Shown here one piece after another: positions 23,359-37,100 of a stretch of 64,000 nucleotides of DNA. Each line of letters starts with the position of its first letter. The stretch's first letter is position 1. The DNA lies in NCBI GenBank assembly GCA_030248295.1, contig JASANH010001455.1, positions 62,001 through 126,000 on the forward strand, in the 5' to 3' direction. Below the pieces are notes generated by a model. The model was not told the origin of the DNA. It was given only the letters and a program-made list of their open reading frames with translations, and searched no databases. Source of the DNA: Mesodorylaimus sp. YZB2_4. Lineage: Eukaryota; Nematoda; Enoplea; Dorylaimida; Dorylaimidae. The position numbers were made by a program, and so were the translations under genes.

Positions 23359-25298
23359 AGTCGAAAAAAGGAGTTTCCAACCTAGAAATTAGGTAGATAT
23401 TGTCAAAACAAAACAATATTCAGTCGGATACACTCAAAGGATCACGCGGATGCCATTTTGGCAAAAGATGCAAGTCTACTAGAACCAGAAGATTATTGTT
23501 ATATTGTTGCAAAACGGTCAGTTATTTCTCGCCCATTTATAAAACTATATGATGTATTATCAAGCATAAATTTTGTAAATGTTGAAAAAAATGATAAATT
23601 AATGTAATGATTTATTTTTTCAGCTATAGCTAATGACTTTGTTTCATAACAACGCAGAAGTTTCTTGATTTTAGTAGGTGAGAAATACATTAATTTTTTC
23701 CACAGCTGACTGGGTAAAATTGAGGTACAGATTTAACAGCCTGAGTCAGCTGATTTCTAAAGCAGGACAAAGTCTTTTTTGGTAGTTTCTGAAATTAATA
23801 TGGATAAACCATTTGCATTAAATCAATTAGGATTATCTCATTCGCTCATTTATTGTGCCGTATGCTCTGTTCCATATGTCACCCATTGTGTTGTGCCATA
23901 TGCGCACATCAGGGCATGACGTGCATGAGTACAATCTGTCGCAAGCTTGACTCACAGCCCGTAACTGATGGTCTTCCTTCCCATGCTCCAGCAGGCCCGC
24001 AGCGGATGGTCCCCTGTTTTGACAACACAAAACCTGTGCGTTGAGCGGGAGTCGAACCCGGCCCAATACTTGCAATCATCATGTTCATGTTTTACCACAT
24101 CACCAAACGCTTTAACGCACTCGAGGGTGAAGGGACACATTTTACAGGAAATGATTTACCGGCCCGCGAGTCGAACACTCGCTCGTAACTGCGCACCTGG
24201 CGTGAGAGGCAGACGCCTAATCCACCAGGCCACGAGACCGTTGCAATGATGCTCCATGTTTCCATCCCTCGCCAAGGATCACCCTTATGTAGATCCGTTG
24301 CAGTACCCCCCCCCCCCCCGGGTTACACGCCTGAACTGATTACGGTTCGGGTGCAGGCGTACTGGATGGATGCAGGGTGGGGTGGGTGGTGGGGGGGTGG
24401 TCTTGATTGACCATAAGGAGCTGGCTGGGTGCCGCACTGGTCGTGCATGCAATCACCGTCGGCCAATATTGGTGATCATTTCGCAGACAAAGCTCATTCG
24501 GGTGTTGGCGGTGGGTCTTAGTTCATAGGATCTCGTTTCCTGCGCTCGGTCGTGTTGACACTGGGGCACTTCTTTGAGCCTGGACGGGAGGGCATTGAAT
24601 GGGCAATATCGCGCTTCACTGGCTCGTATCGTGAGGCTTGTATTGAAAAGTAGGGCTTTCTATGTGGCCCATAAAAACTAGCTTGTATGCCTTTGCGCGG
24701 GGACTGGGGCTCGTAGCGAGTCGTCTCCTCCTCGTCCTCCCTACATGCTTTCATTGAAACAGAGGCGGGCGGAGGAACGTGATGCCAAGCTTTGAGAGGC
24801 TCTAGCTTTGTCGATTGATTGGCTCTGAAACGGCATCCGTTCGTTTTCCGCACCGGACCAGAACAAATTCGACGAGCAGCCGAGCGGATGACGCTGATTG
24901 TCATTGTTGCTTGAACACTCAGCCAACTTTGGTGTCTGTCCCTCATTCATCATCGTCACTCGTCGCCAGCCCCACTAAACGTCATTACCCTGGAATTCTT
25001 AGCTCTCGAGAAGGCCAATTTGCTTACAGAAACGAGCTACCGTGTCATCGAAGAGGGCCCATAGAATCGTGTTTCTTTACGGCCTCGACATTCTTCGGTG
25101 CCAGCAAAAGCATGCTATGCGTTTCCTCTTTCTAGAACCTGTCCAAAGCGAGCTCATTAGCCAGTAGCCCTACTTCGTGCAGTGCGAACGATTCGAAAAA
25201 ATTGGCGGGAAAAGGAAGGTGAGAGGAATAGAGTAGAGGAAGTCGATGATTTCCGGTCACTTGATAACATCCGCCCATGTTTGGCAGGTTCGTTAGCC
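23359..25298. other. Divergent intergenic region ATG9/PACS
   Basis: Holds the promoters of both genes, a reverse-strand tRNA-like SINE (about 24078-24240) and a C run of about 13 at 24307. The minus ORF 24518-24946 has no recognisable domain. No other gene supported. Confidence 0.45.
24078..24240 (-). repeat. tRNA-derived SINE, family A
   Basis: Reverse-strand copy of an approximately 160 bp element. In sense orientation it reads GGCCTGGTGG(A)TTAGGCGTCTGCCTCTCACG (A-box and anticodon-like region with CTC), then a B-box-like GAGTGTTCGACTCG. The tail contains ATCATTTC.TGTAAAATGTG, CCTCGAGTGCG and a GTTTGGTGATGTGGTAAAACATGAACATG end. The same layout occurs at 57828-57990 and, more diverged, at 35895-36070. 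Confidence 0.75.
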
Positions 25299-28200
25299 AT
25301 GAGAGGAGACAAGCAAGCACTGGCAATGGAACCGTGCCGAGCTGTGCCCATGAGACTGTTCGCTACGTGGGAGAACGACCGGACCTCGTCCAACTGCGTG
25401 CCCAGGTAAGTCGCTGCCGAACTCTTCCCACAGATAATAAATTGGGTTTTTTGAAGGCTTTGCACCATGTCATTAAATCGATTGACTATTTTCAAAGTAT
25501 TGGAATCGGATTTGAACTGTTTGGTTATCGCTGTCAAATTGCAGGTAAATCTTGTCCGGCATGGCTGGGTGCCCTTTTTGTGTGGTGTGTATCTGCTGGG
25601 TTGTGGGGTGGCGTGGGCCTCACTTTGCGGGGGGGGAAGCCCTACCGAATATGCTGACGCTTTCGCCCAATCCACTGTCTGCCATTCGCAATGCGGGTCT
25701 TCAGTTTTCTACATTTTGGTTTCGTTTACGCAATAGTCGGGAAATAGTGATCAGTAAAAGAAGCCTTGATGAGCTTGATGTTTTCTTTTAAAGTTCTCAG
25801 AAAGACTTTCTTTCCTTCTCGTCCCAGTTTGAAAAGAATTTCCGCTTTCACATATTGACATAACCGAGAACGGCTGTCCTTGTCAGACAATCCGTTTCGG
25901 TTCCTGATGAGCAAACTTCCTCGCCTCGCCAGTTAGCACCAGTTTAGTTTAGAGGGCCAGTTGTCACTTGGCTTCGAGTTTTTTCCAAACTTTCTAAGCG
26001 GAAAAGCGCAGTGTATTTGGCTGACAATCAACATGAGAAAAATAATTGATCATCAAATTCTCTTTGACAATCTCCGATTAAGATGTAGTAGAAAACAGAA
26101 AAGCAAAGGGCAAACAGACAAAACCTTTTTGTGCATTTCAATGAATAAGCATCCGATTGATGATTTCTCAAAGGCTTCGATGCGTGCGCAAGAGATTGAT
26201 CATTTGGCTATGCCTTCTATGCCTTCTTTGTGGAGACTAGATTGGTTTAGTGGTTTTTTAAGCTCTTTCGATCTCGCCTAAATGATAGACTTCACTTGAT
26301 TTAATATGCAAGGTCTTATTTGCTTTCTAGTCGTATAAGCGGAAAATGGTCAGGTTTTTTAACTGGCTCTTTCTTTTTCAAAGACGCCGCAGCTTTCAGA
26401 GGAAATGAAAGATTTGTATTCATGGGGCGAAGTAGGCTTAGGATGAGAAAGAGACAGGTGATGAAGAAGACTGGTTCTACTTGGAACTAGTTTACTTTTT
26501 TCAAGTAGCTTATTCGTTTGTCTTCATAAAACTTGACTGTCTGTCTGTCTAAGCACTGTTCTGGGTACTTTTTTGAACAGTTCTCTGTCCACAGGTACAA
26601 GTTCTTGTAAGTGCAGGACTGTCAATTTGGTGTGTCGAGTGTGACTTGGAGTAACTGTTCGTTCGACGAGTCAATCACTGGCCTGTGTACGCAAGACTGG
26701 CGTATGCACATCGAGTATTGTGGAATCGAATGTGTTCGAGTCACAGGCTAATTACTCTGGTCTTCTCCACGAGTGCGTACAATATTCCTCGCAGTGACAG
26801 TGGTCCAGAGTACTATCAATCTCTGGAAATGAGATGGCCTCTTCGAGGACTGCCATGAGATTGTCGAGTGGGGCTTAGAAGGAATGGGCGGAATGGATCT
26901 CTGTTGGCCAGGATGGCGAATGAGGGATCTTTTGTCTGATGAATGCCATGTGTGAGAATGGATTGTTATTCTCGGATAGGAGTATAAGGAAAATGAAACA
27001 CTCCATTTCGATGAGATGATTAGGCGAAGAGGATGGTTTGGTCGTTGGAGAACGGAAATTAGTATCTTTCCCCTTTATACGTTCTTGAGCCAAGGATGTG
27101 TGCACTGGGCTCGTTTCAAGACTGCCGGGTTGAAAATGTCAGAATTTTATATAAGATAGCGTGGAAAAAGGACGAATGACCTTTCCAAAAATAGCAGGCT
27201 AACATGGAGAGAATGCGTGAATGACGTTAGTAAAGACAGAGTCATGTGTTGTACGGCTAGGTTACAAAATAAGGTCCCACCTATGGTTCTGTTATTGTCG
27301 GATATGACCTATTTTTGAAAACGATAGGACATTTTTCAATTATGTGTGGACTAATTAGTGTTCTTTTGTCCGAGCGTGTTCATTATCTCGGCGGAGCGTA
27401 TAAACATGAAAATGACATTGCACTGGACTCGAGAAATTGAAGACGCATTCGTGTGAAAAATAGCAATCTATTCTGCCAAGCCATGCATTTATTCAGACAC
27501 CATGTATATTGAGCGAACACGGGTTCAATAGTGCATGTATCAGCACTGGCGCGCAAGGGTCACCGGTCGAGCATAGGACTACGAGCAAGGACCCTCACGA
27601 CAAGCACAGGGTATAGCCGCGCACTATATGGCATGAGAAAGGACATGGGAATGAGTGAAACTGTCATTTTACAGTAGTTGGGCTTGGAGAATTTCGGAAA
27701 ATCAGTCATGTGAGGGGCCTTTGAATATTTGTCTGTGTGGGCCACGCTCTGAGAAAGTATGGTACATGGGCAGAGGCTAATACCCTAGCGTTTTAACCCT
27801 AGAAAACTTGCAGAACCAGGCATGAGAAGTTGACCATAACTCAAATTTAAAAATGGCGGGAAGTTGCATGCAGAATGCAAGTAACCCGGACTTCACCCAA
27901 ACATGGATTAGCGGGAGCGAGACAGCCCTCATGCAACTGCGTCATTAGTAGTCTCTAAAGGTGGGGAATAAAGTGTCAAGACATCCCGCTAGACGCCTCT
28001 CTTTTAGGGGTACAAAAGGACGTTACGTTCGAACGATATCGCTGTGCAACAGGTCAATGGAACTGTCGATGTGGATCTGGATATTTCTTTCACATTGCAG
28101 GTGAGCTCACCAAAGATTTCATTCCACAGTAAGTGAAATAGGCAGCACACAAAGCTGCAGCGGCCGCATTGGTGCAGCGCTTGGAATTCCCGTATTGCTT

Positions 28201-31200
28201 GGGAGCTAGCGGCTGGGCTCGTCCCGGGTTCGATTCCCGGTGATGGAGGTGGTTTGCGTATCATAAGCCCCCGCTGGCCTTGCATAGCCGTGGGTGACTG
28301 CCCTAGAGGTGCTTCCAGTGGAGACGGAAGCCAGGGCTGCCGAACATCGACATGGCTCACAGCCCATCCCCCACGCTCTGAAAGTCAGTGTCCAGGATGC
28401 CCTCGCATGGAGGCGCTTCTAGTGAAGACATACAGAGGGACGCTGCTGTGTGTTCTGCTGACCTGCTATAGGCATGACAGGCTGAAACCAAAAAACACAA
28501 ATATGCTGTGCAAGTGTACATGGACGCGCCCATCTGTGCCCTTCCTTTATGCGCCCCAAGCCATGTAATTTCCTTACCATGTGGTTGGCACAACCTTGTC
28601 TGCTCTTGCACGTCCGTCAGATCTCCTCATGCCAGCCGTCTGCTCTTTCTCACCACCGATTTCCAATTCGGTTCCGCTCCTACACACGCCTTAACGTTCA
28701 GCATGCAGTGCCCAGACGCCATTCCATGTCTGCCCCAAGAAATATGCACAAAACTTTATCCTTGTCTGGGATTCGAACTCGCACCTCCACCATGCTGTGA
28801 TTTCAGTATCCGCATTTTATCAAGAAAAGAAACAACTCTCTTCTGGTCATGTTGCAACGTCGAAAGAAATATAAAGGTCGGCCAATCCCGGGCAGTTTCA
28901 AGACACTGGCATTGGGCATGGTCAACTTGACCGAAGTTCTGCAAAATGCGACGACAGTGAAAGATATTGCATTGTACAGTGATATGACCGACGTGGAACT
29001 GAACGATGTCACCTCGCCACCACCAACCCAAACATACTCGCACCACAAAAATCCAGTGACGGCCAAATTGTATTTGCACTTCTTGAACAGCCAGCCGTTG
29101 GAACAGGATGATTCCAAATCGAAGGGTAGGTCTTGCCAAGCCATCAAACCGGATAGTTATCCGGAGCTACCGGGGTCTGACCAGGGAAGTTACAAACTGC
29201 AAGATGCGGCAGAGGCCTGACCCGGAAATGATATGGTGTATTTTAGAAGGCCATAGTGAGTTTACGGATGAAGAAGACGATGATTCGACGGCCAACGAGG
29301 ACAATGCTGGTGGCTCGGACTCGGAACCATCGCCTGCCATCGCTCTGGACGAGTCGGGTGCTGGGACAGCCAGGAGCAGGGCATCGCGAGCCATCGCAGC
29401 CACTTTGGCAGCTGCTACCAAACGATCCATCAGTCGACAGAAAAATCTCAAACAGAAATTTGTGGCTATACTGAAAAAATTCAAGATTCCGGAAGAAGAG
29501 GTGAGTCAAGTGGCTTTGAAGAAAGCAGCGACCATTTGGATTGATCTTGGGGCATGCTAAGTTTTTTAGTATAGATAACTTTGCAGTAAGTATGGCCAGA
29601 GGGAAGCTGCCTGAAGTCATTTTGCTATGCACTGGAGTTGGTATTCTGTAGTCAACATACAGTAGGCATACTGTACTTTCAGCGCCCAGCTCAAGCTATG
29701 CCTTCCTTAAATTAGTCTCTGTGTTCAGGTACTGAAAGCAGTCGAGGACCCGCATTCTCAACCACCCACTGAACAAGAAATCCGAGACTTGTTTGACGAA
29801 CTGGAGAACTACTCGAACAGTGACCAAGAGCCCGATGCGGATACCTTGTCAGTCAAGTCTACCCCTAAGCCGAGTCTGCGTCCTTACTTCAGCTCATTGA
29901 CGTCGTCGAGAGAACTCTTGCCGGGACTTGATAAAGTGCTTATTTTCCTTTTTCCGCCCCCTCGCGAGCTAACGTCGCCTCTTTTAGGGTGTCAAAGAAA
30001 GTGAGGACAGCAAGGAGTCTGGTGGCGACAGTCCAGGCGATATCGACGTCACTGAGCCTGAGTTGGCCGAAGCGATGGCGCTGGCCGCATCTACGAACGG
30101 CATCAGCGCCATGAGCAGTGGCGCCATGACAGGCAGCGCACCCGCCGCAACAACTTCCAGAACGGCTGCCTTGCTATCTCGTAGAGAACCGCTACGACCA
30201 GCTGTCACATTACCCGGGGCGCATGGGTCTGACAAGAGGTACGATAGCGTTGTTCAAGGGTGACAAGCTTAAGCGATGATCTCGTTTCAGGAAGGATGCT
30301 TTCCCTTCGCATCGTCAGGTCAGTGCAGACGTAGTACCATCGTCGGGCGCGCCGGCGTCCGCGTGGGCTGATATGAAAGCCAGTAGGCAGCAGTCGTTGC
30401 ATGAACGACCATCAGCATCCGGTGCTCGATTACGGGGTTTGGGAAAGGCCAGCGAGAGCTTGACATCTGCTTTAGCTGTGCTCCCATCCTTGTCCTATGT
30501 GTCAGTCAATGAACAGCTGGCTCAGATCTTACCGCTTGATGATAAGGTCAATTCGGTGCCGGATGTGATGCTGATCTTGTCCGCCTCGGATATCCAGTGC
30601 CAAGGAATGGTCGATCGACTGAGGGAAACGGTGTCGAGCAAGTTGGTGATTGTGTCGACTCAAGCCGACATGAAATGCGTATTCAATGCTTTGGTTAGTC
30701 GGATACAAAAGTAGTACGTGATCTAGTGATGCTATCAGCAGTCACTGATAAGCATAACCTGTCCTGCTTTCAGTTGCAACACGAATGCTTTCCAAGCCCA
30801 GAACGCTGTCAAGCTAGTCGTGATGGGAGGCGATAGATTCTTCGCCTACTGTCTCAAATCGTACACTGAAGTGTTCGCGCAGAAGTCGAATGAGTGGTTG
30901 CATTACGTGCGTGTATTCGTGCTCGGGTCGCCCTGGAGTGTGGTCAGTCGTTGCCTGTCCACAGTCGACCATACTTATTCGATTATGTTCAACGATGCGC
31001 TGTGGAGAGAGTGGTGGGATAAGGCTGACCTGTCGGGGCCTGGTAAGGAATGCCATTAGAATGTGCCGATGTCTGCAATGCAACTGGAGTTTCAGAAATG
31101 GCTGACGTGGCGGGTCGTGTGGCCAAGTATTTGCAAAGCGCCAAGTTGACTTTGCCATTGCCGATCGCTGAGGTCATGTTGCAAATGAAGGAGAAAGGGT

Positions 31201-33825
31201 AAGGGCCATTATGGCACTCTGCATGGTTTCTGTCGAGTGCTCCTGGCCCAGGCCTTCAGGGATCCCCTTTCTGGGGCGTTTTGTGTCCACCTAAACCTGA
31301 TATGAGACTGATTAGTGGCAGGCAAGGTGCTTTTACTGTATTCTACCAGTAGAACCGCATGTGGGTCCGAGCTAGTCTCACAGTCAGCGCTAAACCTAAT
31401 GTAAGACTGACCAGTGGCACTCTAGATGCTCTTATTCTGCCAGTAGTCACTGCGCATGTGCGTCCGAGCCAGTCTCTCAGCCAACACTGTCAGCTTCGGT
31501 ATCCTGCAAGGTCTCTAATCTCCTCCTTTGCAGGACTGGTGACGAGATGACGCATATCTTCGTCCCATTTGTAGTCGAATTGAGGAGAGCTGCTGGTGAC
31601 GGTACAGGTACCAGTCTGCTGACATGGCAGTCCTTTTTGGCTTATCCAATCGCCATGTGTTTCCAGGTGCCGACGATTCGTTGCCTCAAAGTCCGTTATC
31701 AGGAATTCAGTCTGCTGGCCCTGTACCAACGTCGAGTTGCAGTAGCCCTCCAAGCAGTGCTGGCACCGTGTCTAGCCCTCGTGGCGTGCCAATTGGGAAT
31801 GATGTGTTTTCTGGGGCCATTCATTGCTCGCCACCAAGTTCACCTCATTTCCTGGACCGCACTGGCGGATCCGTGATTAGGTAAGATTATTTCAGTGATG
31901 TGAATGCGGATCTGATGGCTGGTCTGTTGCAGTGCTGTTGAGGCGCAAGATCTGCAGATTGAATATTGGACGCCTGCTGGAGTCTCTCCGCCGTCGCAGC
32001 CAGCGCTCGCAGGTGAGACCCGCCTTGGTCTATTTTTTGGGTCCTTCGACCCAATTAGGTACTAGAACAAAAAATTAGTTATTACACGATGCATGGGCAA
32101 ATCTAACAGCTTTTGACAAGACAGGACGCACAGCACAGGCCAAGTTGTTAACAGGGATCAACTGATTGTGAGAGCCTTGTGGTGGCTGCCGGGACTAATC
32201 ATGCGGGTCTGAATTTCAGACTGTTCATTTTATCCAAGAGGTGCTTCCAGTTTGTACAGTCTTTGATTTCCATTGTTTGCTCGCATTCCAAAGAAATGCA
32301 CTTACCTGCGCGGAGATTGTAATCTATTTTTGATCTCTGTGTCATATCCCTTGATTGTTCTACTATGTATTAGCTATGCACATCACGATCGCGAAGCTAC
32401 TTTCCGCAAAGCAAATGCTTACGTTTAGGGGCGCTGCAAAAGAAGGATTCTTCGTCGATCTCTGCAACATCTCCGCCTGGCGTTGCGGCTGGTTCTGGAA
32501 CTCCGCCGACTCTAGCCTCTACGAATGCTCCAATCAAATATTCCTTGAAAACCGCATTCAAATCGTTGCTGATCACGCGCTACCCGTCCGCATTCTCTTC
32601 GCTCGTGGGAGAATCGCCTCTACCACCGCCTTTGCTGATGGTGCAGTTTGTGAAAGAAAAGAAGAAAGACAAAAGTGAGTGCTTTACCTGCCCCTACTCG
32701 TGGAGGCCGAACTGGTCAGGACTGGTCGTACTTGCTTGTCCTTTCTTTCTAGTGTTACAAAAACTCGGAATGAAGAACAAGGAGAAGATAGAAAGCGAGC
32801 AGAAATGCCAATCGATCGAGGGCATTAATCGATTGATCTGTAGTGCCAAGCAGCATGCGACTATGAAGTGTAAGTCCAGTACTTCTACATAGTGTGCTCG
32901 ATTCATGAGCTGGCTAGCCCTACATTGCGAAAGATAACGCAGGCCTTCCAGTCGGGGGAGGGGAGTCAGAGACTCGACGGGTTTCTGCCTCGGATCTGGA
33001 GGTCTTATCGAGCGGCCAACGAAGGTCACTGATGTGCTGTATGCGGCTGCTGTACCATGCTCTGTATAAGGCCAAATACAGCGCACTGCTCACCCCATGA
33101 CCCAAGCATACTAAATACTGTAGGTAGGCCTTGCTACTAACAATAAGGGGCCGAATTTCAGCTTTCAATTTGTGGTACCGCATCGCTCTCTGCTTTGCTT
33201 GCACCGACTGTGAGATGACGAAGGCACAAACTTTATCCCGCCCTCTAATTTCCAATTCAAATTGTCTTGTCACCTTTGTTGATCTCCTGCTTGGCCAAGA
33301 ATAAGAAGTCATAAAAACTAGCCTTGAGCGGGAATCGAACCCGCCTCGCTCTGTGCGTGTAGCTTTCCTTTGTCAACCCTGCGTAGGTCGTTTATCAGAG
33401 GGATTGAAAAATCGGATTTACGATTAGTTCATGTTCATGTTTTACCACATCACCAAACGCTTACGCGCACTCAAGGGTGAAGAAACACATTTTATACGAA
33501 ATGATTCACCGGCCCGCGAGTACATCGCAAGCATTCCTGAAGGTGTGGATTTTGCGTCACTGATATGCATCTAACGATTTTTCTAATCTATACCTGAGTG
33601 GAGGCCACAGACTGGAGGTGCCAGGTTCATGTCCATATTTTACCCCGCCACCAAACGCAGATATACCCACTCGAGGGAGAGAACAGTCAACATTCTAAAA
33701 TTAGCTTTCTTTCAGTGAGCATCGACGGTGTGGAGTGGACCAACGTGAAATTTTTTCAAGTCTCGTCTCAGTGGCAGACTCTGGTCAAGTTCATCCCCTT
33801 AGCTTTATTCCATACTGATCCTTGA
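25299..33825 (+). CDS. PACS: Phosphofurin acidic cluster sorting protein (PACS), 16 exons
   Basis: Cytosolic adaptor that sorts furin and other acidic-cluster cargo in the TGN/endosome system. Phase-consistent exons: 25299-25405, 25457-25544, 28008-28100, 28807-29125, 29247-29500, 29729-29935, 29988-30238, 30291-30713, 30774-31042, 31096-31198, 31534-31607, 31667-31880, 31933-32012, 32429-32674, 32753-32869, 33716-33825; 984 residues (human PACS1 is 963). The furin-binding region is residues about 16-190: LFATWE, CVPR, VIAVKLQ, KRTLRSNDI, then YPHF and MLQRRKKYKG. An acidic segment (FTDEEDDD, about 206) corresponds to the regulatory acidic cluster; KQKFVAILKKFKI and STPKPSLRPYF follow. The C-terminal half has SRIQKYCN, KLVVMGGDRFFAY, VAGRVAKYL, LQIEYW, SIEGINRLICSAKQ and SIDGVEWTNVKFFQ. 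The start is uncertain: ATG 25299 or 25326, or an upstream exon. Introns hold SINEs and a tandem duplication. Confidence 0.95.
28157..28490 (+). repeat. tRNA-derived SINE, family B (PACS intron 3)
   Basis: Plus-strand copy: GCGGCCGCATTGGTGCAGCG, a B-box GGGTTCGATTCCC, then GTGACTGCCC..AGGTGCTTCC and the tail GGGACGCTGCTGTGTGTTC. It is collinear with the reverse copy at 1453-1790. It lies in sense orientation in the intron just after PACS exon 3. Confidence 0.75.
31283..31490 (+). repeat. Tandem duplication in PACS intron 10
   Basis: Two diverged copies of an approximately 100 bp unit lie head to tail. Both contain CTAAACCT.ATG(T)A.GACTGA, AGTGGCA, TCT(A/G)CCAGTAG and GTCCGAGC.AGTCTC. Spacing of equivalent blocks is about 100 bases. 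Confidence 0.65.
33420..33700 (-). repeat. Two 3'-truncated family A SINE tails
   Basis: At 33428-33520 the reverse-strand tail TGTTCATGTTTTACCACATC ... CTCAAGGGTGAAG ... GAAATGATTCACCGGCCCGCGAG is present, but the tRNA head is cut off. A second, more diverged tail (CCAAACGC, CTCGAGGGAGAG) follows at about 33628-33695. Both lie in the last PACS intron. Confidence 0.6.
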
Positions 33826-34180
33826 AAAATGATGAAACCAAATTTGGTGAGCCTTTCTTGCTTTAGAGTATGGTTTCCATGTTTAGACAGGGTGATACTA
33901 ACGATAAGGGATATGACAGAGTATTAGAGGATCCTTAGGGGATCTCGGAGTAGCCCATATATTGCCTACTGTATTGTGCAGTCAACGTGGCCAGTAATCA
34001 GTTTGTGTATCGCATACCTCGGCTAATAGTCATAAATAAGACCCGATAAGATACTCGAGAAAGCAATTATAAAAAGGCACGGGCCTAGCGTGTCAACGAG
34101 TCCTAAGCACCACATAAATCAGCCCCCTATTAATTGTACAGGCACTCATTATTCCAGCGAATATTGACCAATCATATTGC
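33826..34180. other. Convergent 3' flank of PACS and the PDZ gene
   Basis: 355 bp between the two stop codons. No additional gene. No canonical AATAAA is obvious; ATAAATAAG near 34030 (plus strand) is the best candidate for PACS. Confidence 0.4.
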
Positions 34181-37100
34181 CTAGGAGGAAGTGTACTGTC
34201 CGTTGTGCGCGGGTGGTCTCCGTTTGGCACCGGGTGGACTCTGTTCAATGGTACTGGCTGGCATGGGGATGTGGATGCCCAGCCGAGCCAATTCTTCGTG
34301 CTGTTTGGCCAATTGCCGCTGAAAATAAAGTAACTTTTCGAATTGCATTTTCTCCACATCTTCTTCGGTCCCGTTATTCTCGTAACCACTGTCTCGTTTT
34401 GATCGCTCGGGCGAACTGAGACGATCGGATTCAGTGCCGATCGACGAGCCGCTGGGCGATGTCAATGAATCGAGACGATGTTTGGAAAGGTGTGAATTGT
34501 TGACCGGGAACAAACTGTGGTCGTGAGACTGAGGATCAGTGGTGCTCGACTCGAGCGAGGATGGACTTTCGCCCAAGTTACTAAGCGTCTCATCTTCGGC
34601 CGAGATGGCCTCGTCGTCATGAATGTTCACAGAACACATACGTTCTAGGTTGGTCTCCTCGAATGAGGACGAGTTGCCGTTGATCGGGTCAGGCCGATCG
34701 CCTCGAATAGTGTCTTCCATGGAGACGAGGAACGACTCCAAAGTTGGCGAAGGAGATTTGACGAAATCTTCGAGAACTTTTTTCGAAATATCCTCTTCGA
34801 TAAGGCCTGTCATTTGACTTTCGGATCGGGCTTGATTTGGATCGGGAAAACTTTGGGATGCGTCCATGTCCTCGTAGGATAAGCGAATGATTTGTAGTCT
34901 ATCTTCGTAACTAAGCCCGGCGTACGGATCGTCGAGTACAATCGTCTGCCCTTCGTCTTTGCAATCGACAGCATTGATTTCTGCCGTAACTGTGATCGTT
35001 GTGGGCGAAGTGGGTTTCACAAAGTCCCCATTCATACCATTGGCTGTACTGTTCCCGTCCAAGGAAGAACTGGTTGAATCCAAGGACTCGTTATCATCCA
35101 GGATCTTCCTCGGCGGCACGGGTGAACGTCTTAAAAGCTGCGGCGTTTCTTCGATTACTTCTAAACTGCATAGTGGTTTCGACTTGGGTGTCTCCAATGC
35201 ACTCCCCAACAAGGTACTACATTCCGAAGAGTACTGAAGACTCTTCGATCGTCGAGCTTCTAAAGTGGCGTCGATTGCATCGAAAATATGAGAATAGACT
35301 GCTGGACTATTGGAACGGAAACTGGACACATCTTCGATCGATTGACTTTTAAAAAGTGGATGAAAAAGAGCTTTGTTAGTCGATTTCGAAGCTGACGAGA
35401 TATTGGCCGAATTAGGCGGGGTCTTGTTTCCGATCGGTGTCATATCCACTCCATCGAGACGTTTGCGCGCAGTGGCAGCATCGCCTCGTTGTAGTTCTAG
35501 TGTAACTGGATAGGCCGAGGCGTAACTGATTATTGTCAGGGCATCCTCGAAGACAATATTTTCGAAATTGATGCTGATATTTAGGATGCGATCGCCTGAA
35601 AAAACATCGATTAGTGCACTGAACGATAAATGTATCTTTCTGATCATGGTTCTCATTTTAGTGTGCTGAAAGATCAGCTACCCCAAGGGGCGGGGCACAA
35701 AGGGGCGTACGACAGGCTGATCATTTTTTGGTTTTTGGTCCAAAATTTGTTTGCCTACTCGACAGTATTTCCCAACTGTGGGATAATAAGGTGATTGGGG
35801 TTACACAGGTGATCCTTCTGAGCATAGAAAACGGCTTATACTTTTGGGTTGGCATCCTGGTAGAATTGAGGAAGAGGGTCGTGCGACCGGGCTACCGGGG
35901 TCGTGGCCTAGCGGGTTAAGGCGTCTGCCTCTCACGCTGGGTGCGCACTTACAGGGGAGGGTTCGACTCCCGCCTCGGTACAAAGTGATTGTCAATTATG
36001 TGTTCCTTAGCCCTCGAGTGCGCCTTATGGTGCTTGGCTATGGAGAAAGTATGACATATGACATGACATGACCTTCAGCTGCCAGCTCCATGCAGAGTAG
36101 GTGAGTATCGATTGCCTGTCGAGCCTCTACAGCATGAAGACCATTGAAGACCTTAGCTCAGCTGACCTGTTGGATAGGCCATGTGCACTGAAGACCCTAT
36201 ATCGCGCTGCGTCCATTTAGAAAAAGAGATGGGTCAGAGGCTGCACAGGTGGCCACTCTTTCTGTTATTGGATACCATCGCAGTCCCACTCTTAGTCAGA
36301 GGATTCCTGAAAAGAGTCCGCCAAGAAGCCCTACAGATATTCTAAAAATGTCAAACAAAACTCCTGCGAAACCTCACAAAATTGTGTAAAAACCTTCCAA
36401 AAATTCCACAGATTCTGCACCGCTGTCTCTCATTTATCTGTTTTTTTGTGGTTGCAGAAACAGGGGCCTGTTCGACCCGTTGCACTTCTATCCTTGCACA
36501 ATCTCCCACTATAACATTCTAGTCCAGTACAAGTTGCCTGGCCCCACTGATCGTAATCTCTCGCTGTCTTCGCACCCATCTCTCACCTTCATGCACAATT
36601 CCGGACTCCTTGGCCGGTCCCCGATTCGACAATGTTTTGACGAATATGCCATCTCGCAAGTTTCCACAAATGTTGAAACCCAGCCCGTTGACATCACGAC
36701 TTTTCAACGTGGCTCGGACTACTTCGTTTACCTGAGCATATGACCATCTTTTCCATTGACACAAAAAAACCACACCGATCAATCATCTTACCGAAGTCAG
36801 GGATTCAGTAGAATGGGATATACGACGTTTCGATGATGTATGTTGCGTCCACCACGAACTGAACACACTGCTCCTTTTCTTCTTCGTTCTGTACTCTCCA
36901 CTGTTACGATCGCTTATGTTGGTCTTAAATGCAAGCGACAGTTTGTCTTGTGAACAGCATTGCATTCACCAAAAAGTTAGGTGTAAGAAATTTAATAGCT
37001 TCTGCCCTGACTGGGAATCGAACCCGCGCGCCTAAGATTTAGCGTTCAAAGATGCAAGAGCGCGCTGCTTGGGGAGGGGGTCCAGAGAATGATAAATGTT

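Noticed and set aside
24078-24240. tRNA-Glu gene
   Set aside because: A- and B-box-like parts exist, but stems are poorly paired and a conserved SINE tail follows; same for 35895, 57828, 28157 and 43490.
29108-29220. Continuation of PACS exon 4 through 29126-29220
   Set aside because: Frame changes there; a GGTAGGT donor at 29126 and TTTTAG acceptor at 29246 restore the PACS frame (KSK|EGHSEFTDEEDDD).
33318-33345. tRNA 3' halves (GGGAATCGAACCCGC at about 33331 and 37010, and GATTCGAACC near 43980)
   Set aside because: Only T-arm-like pieces are visible; no complete cloverleaf.
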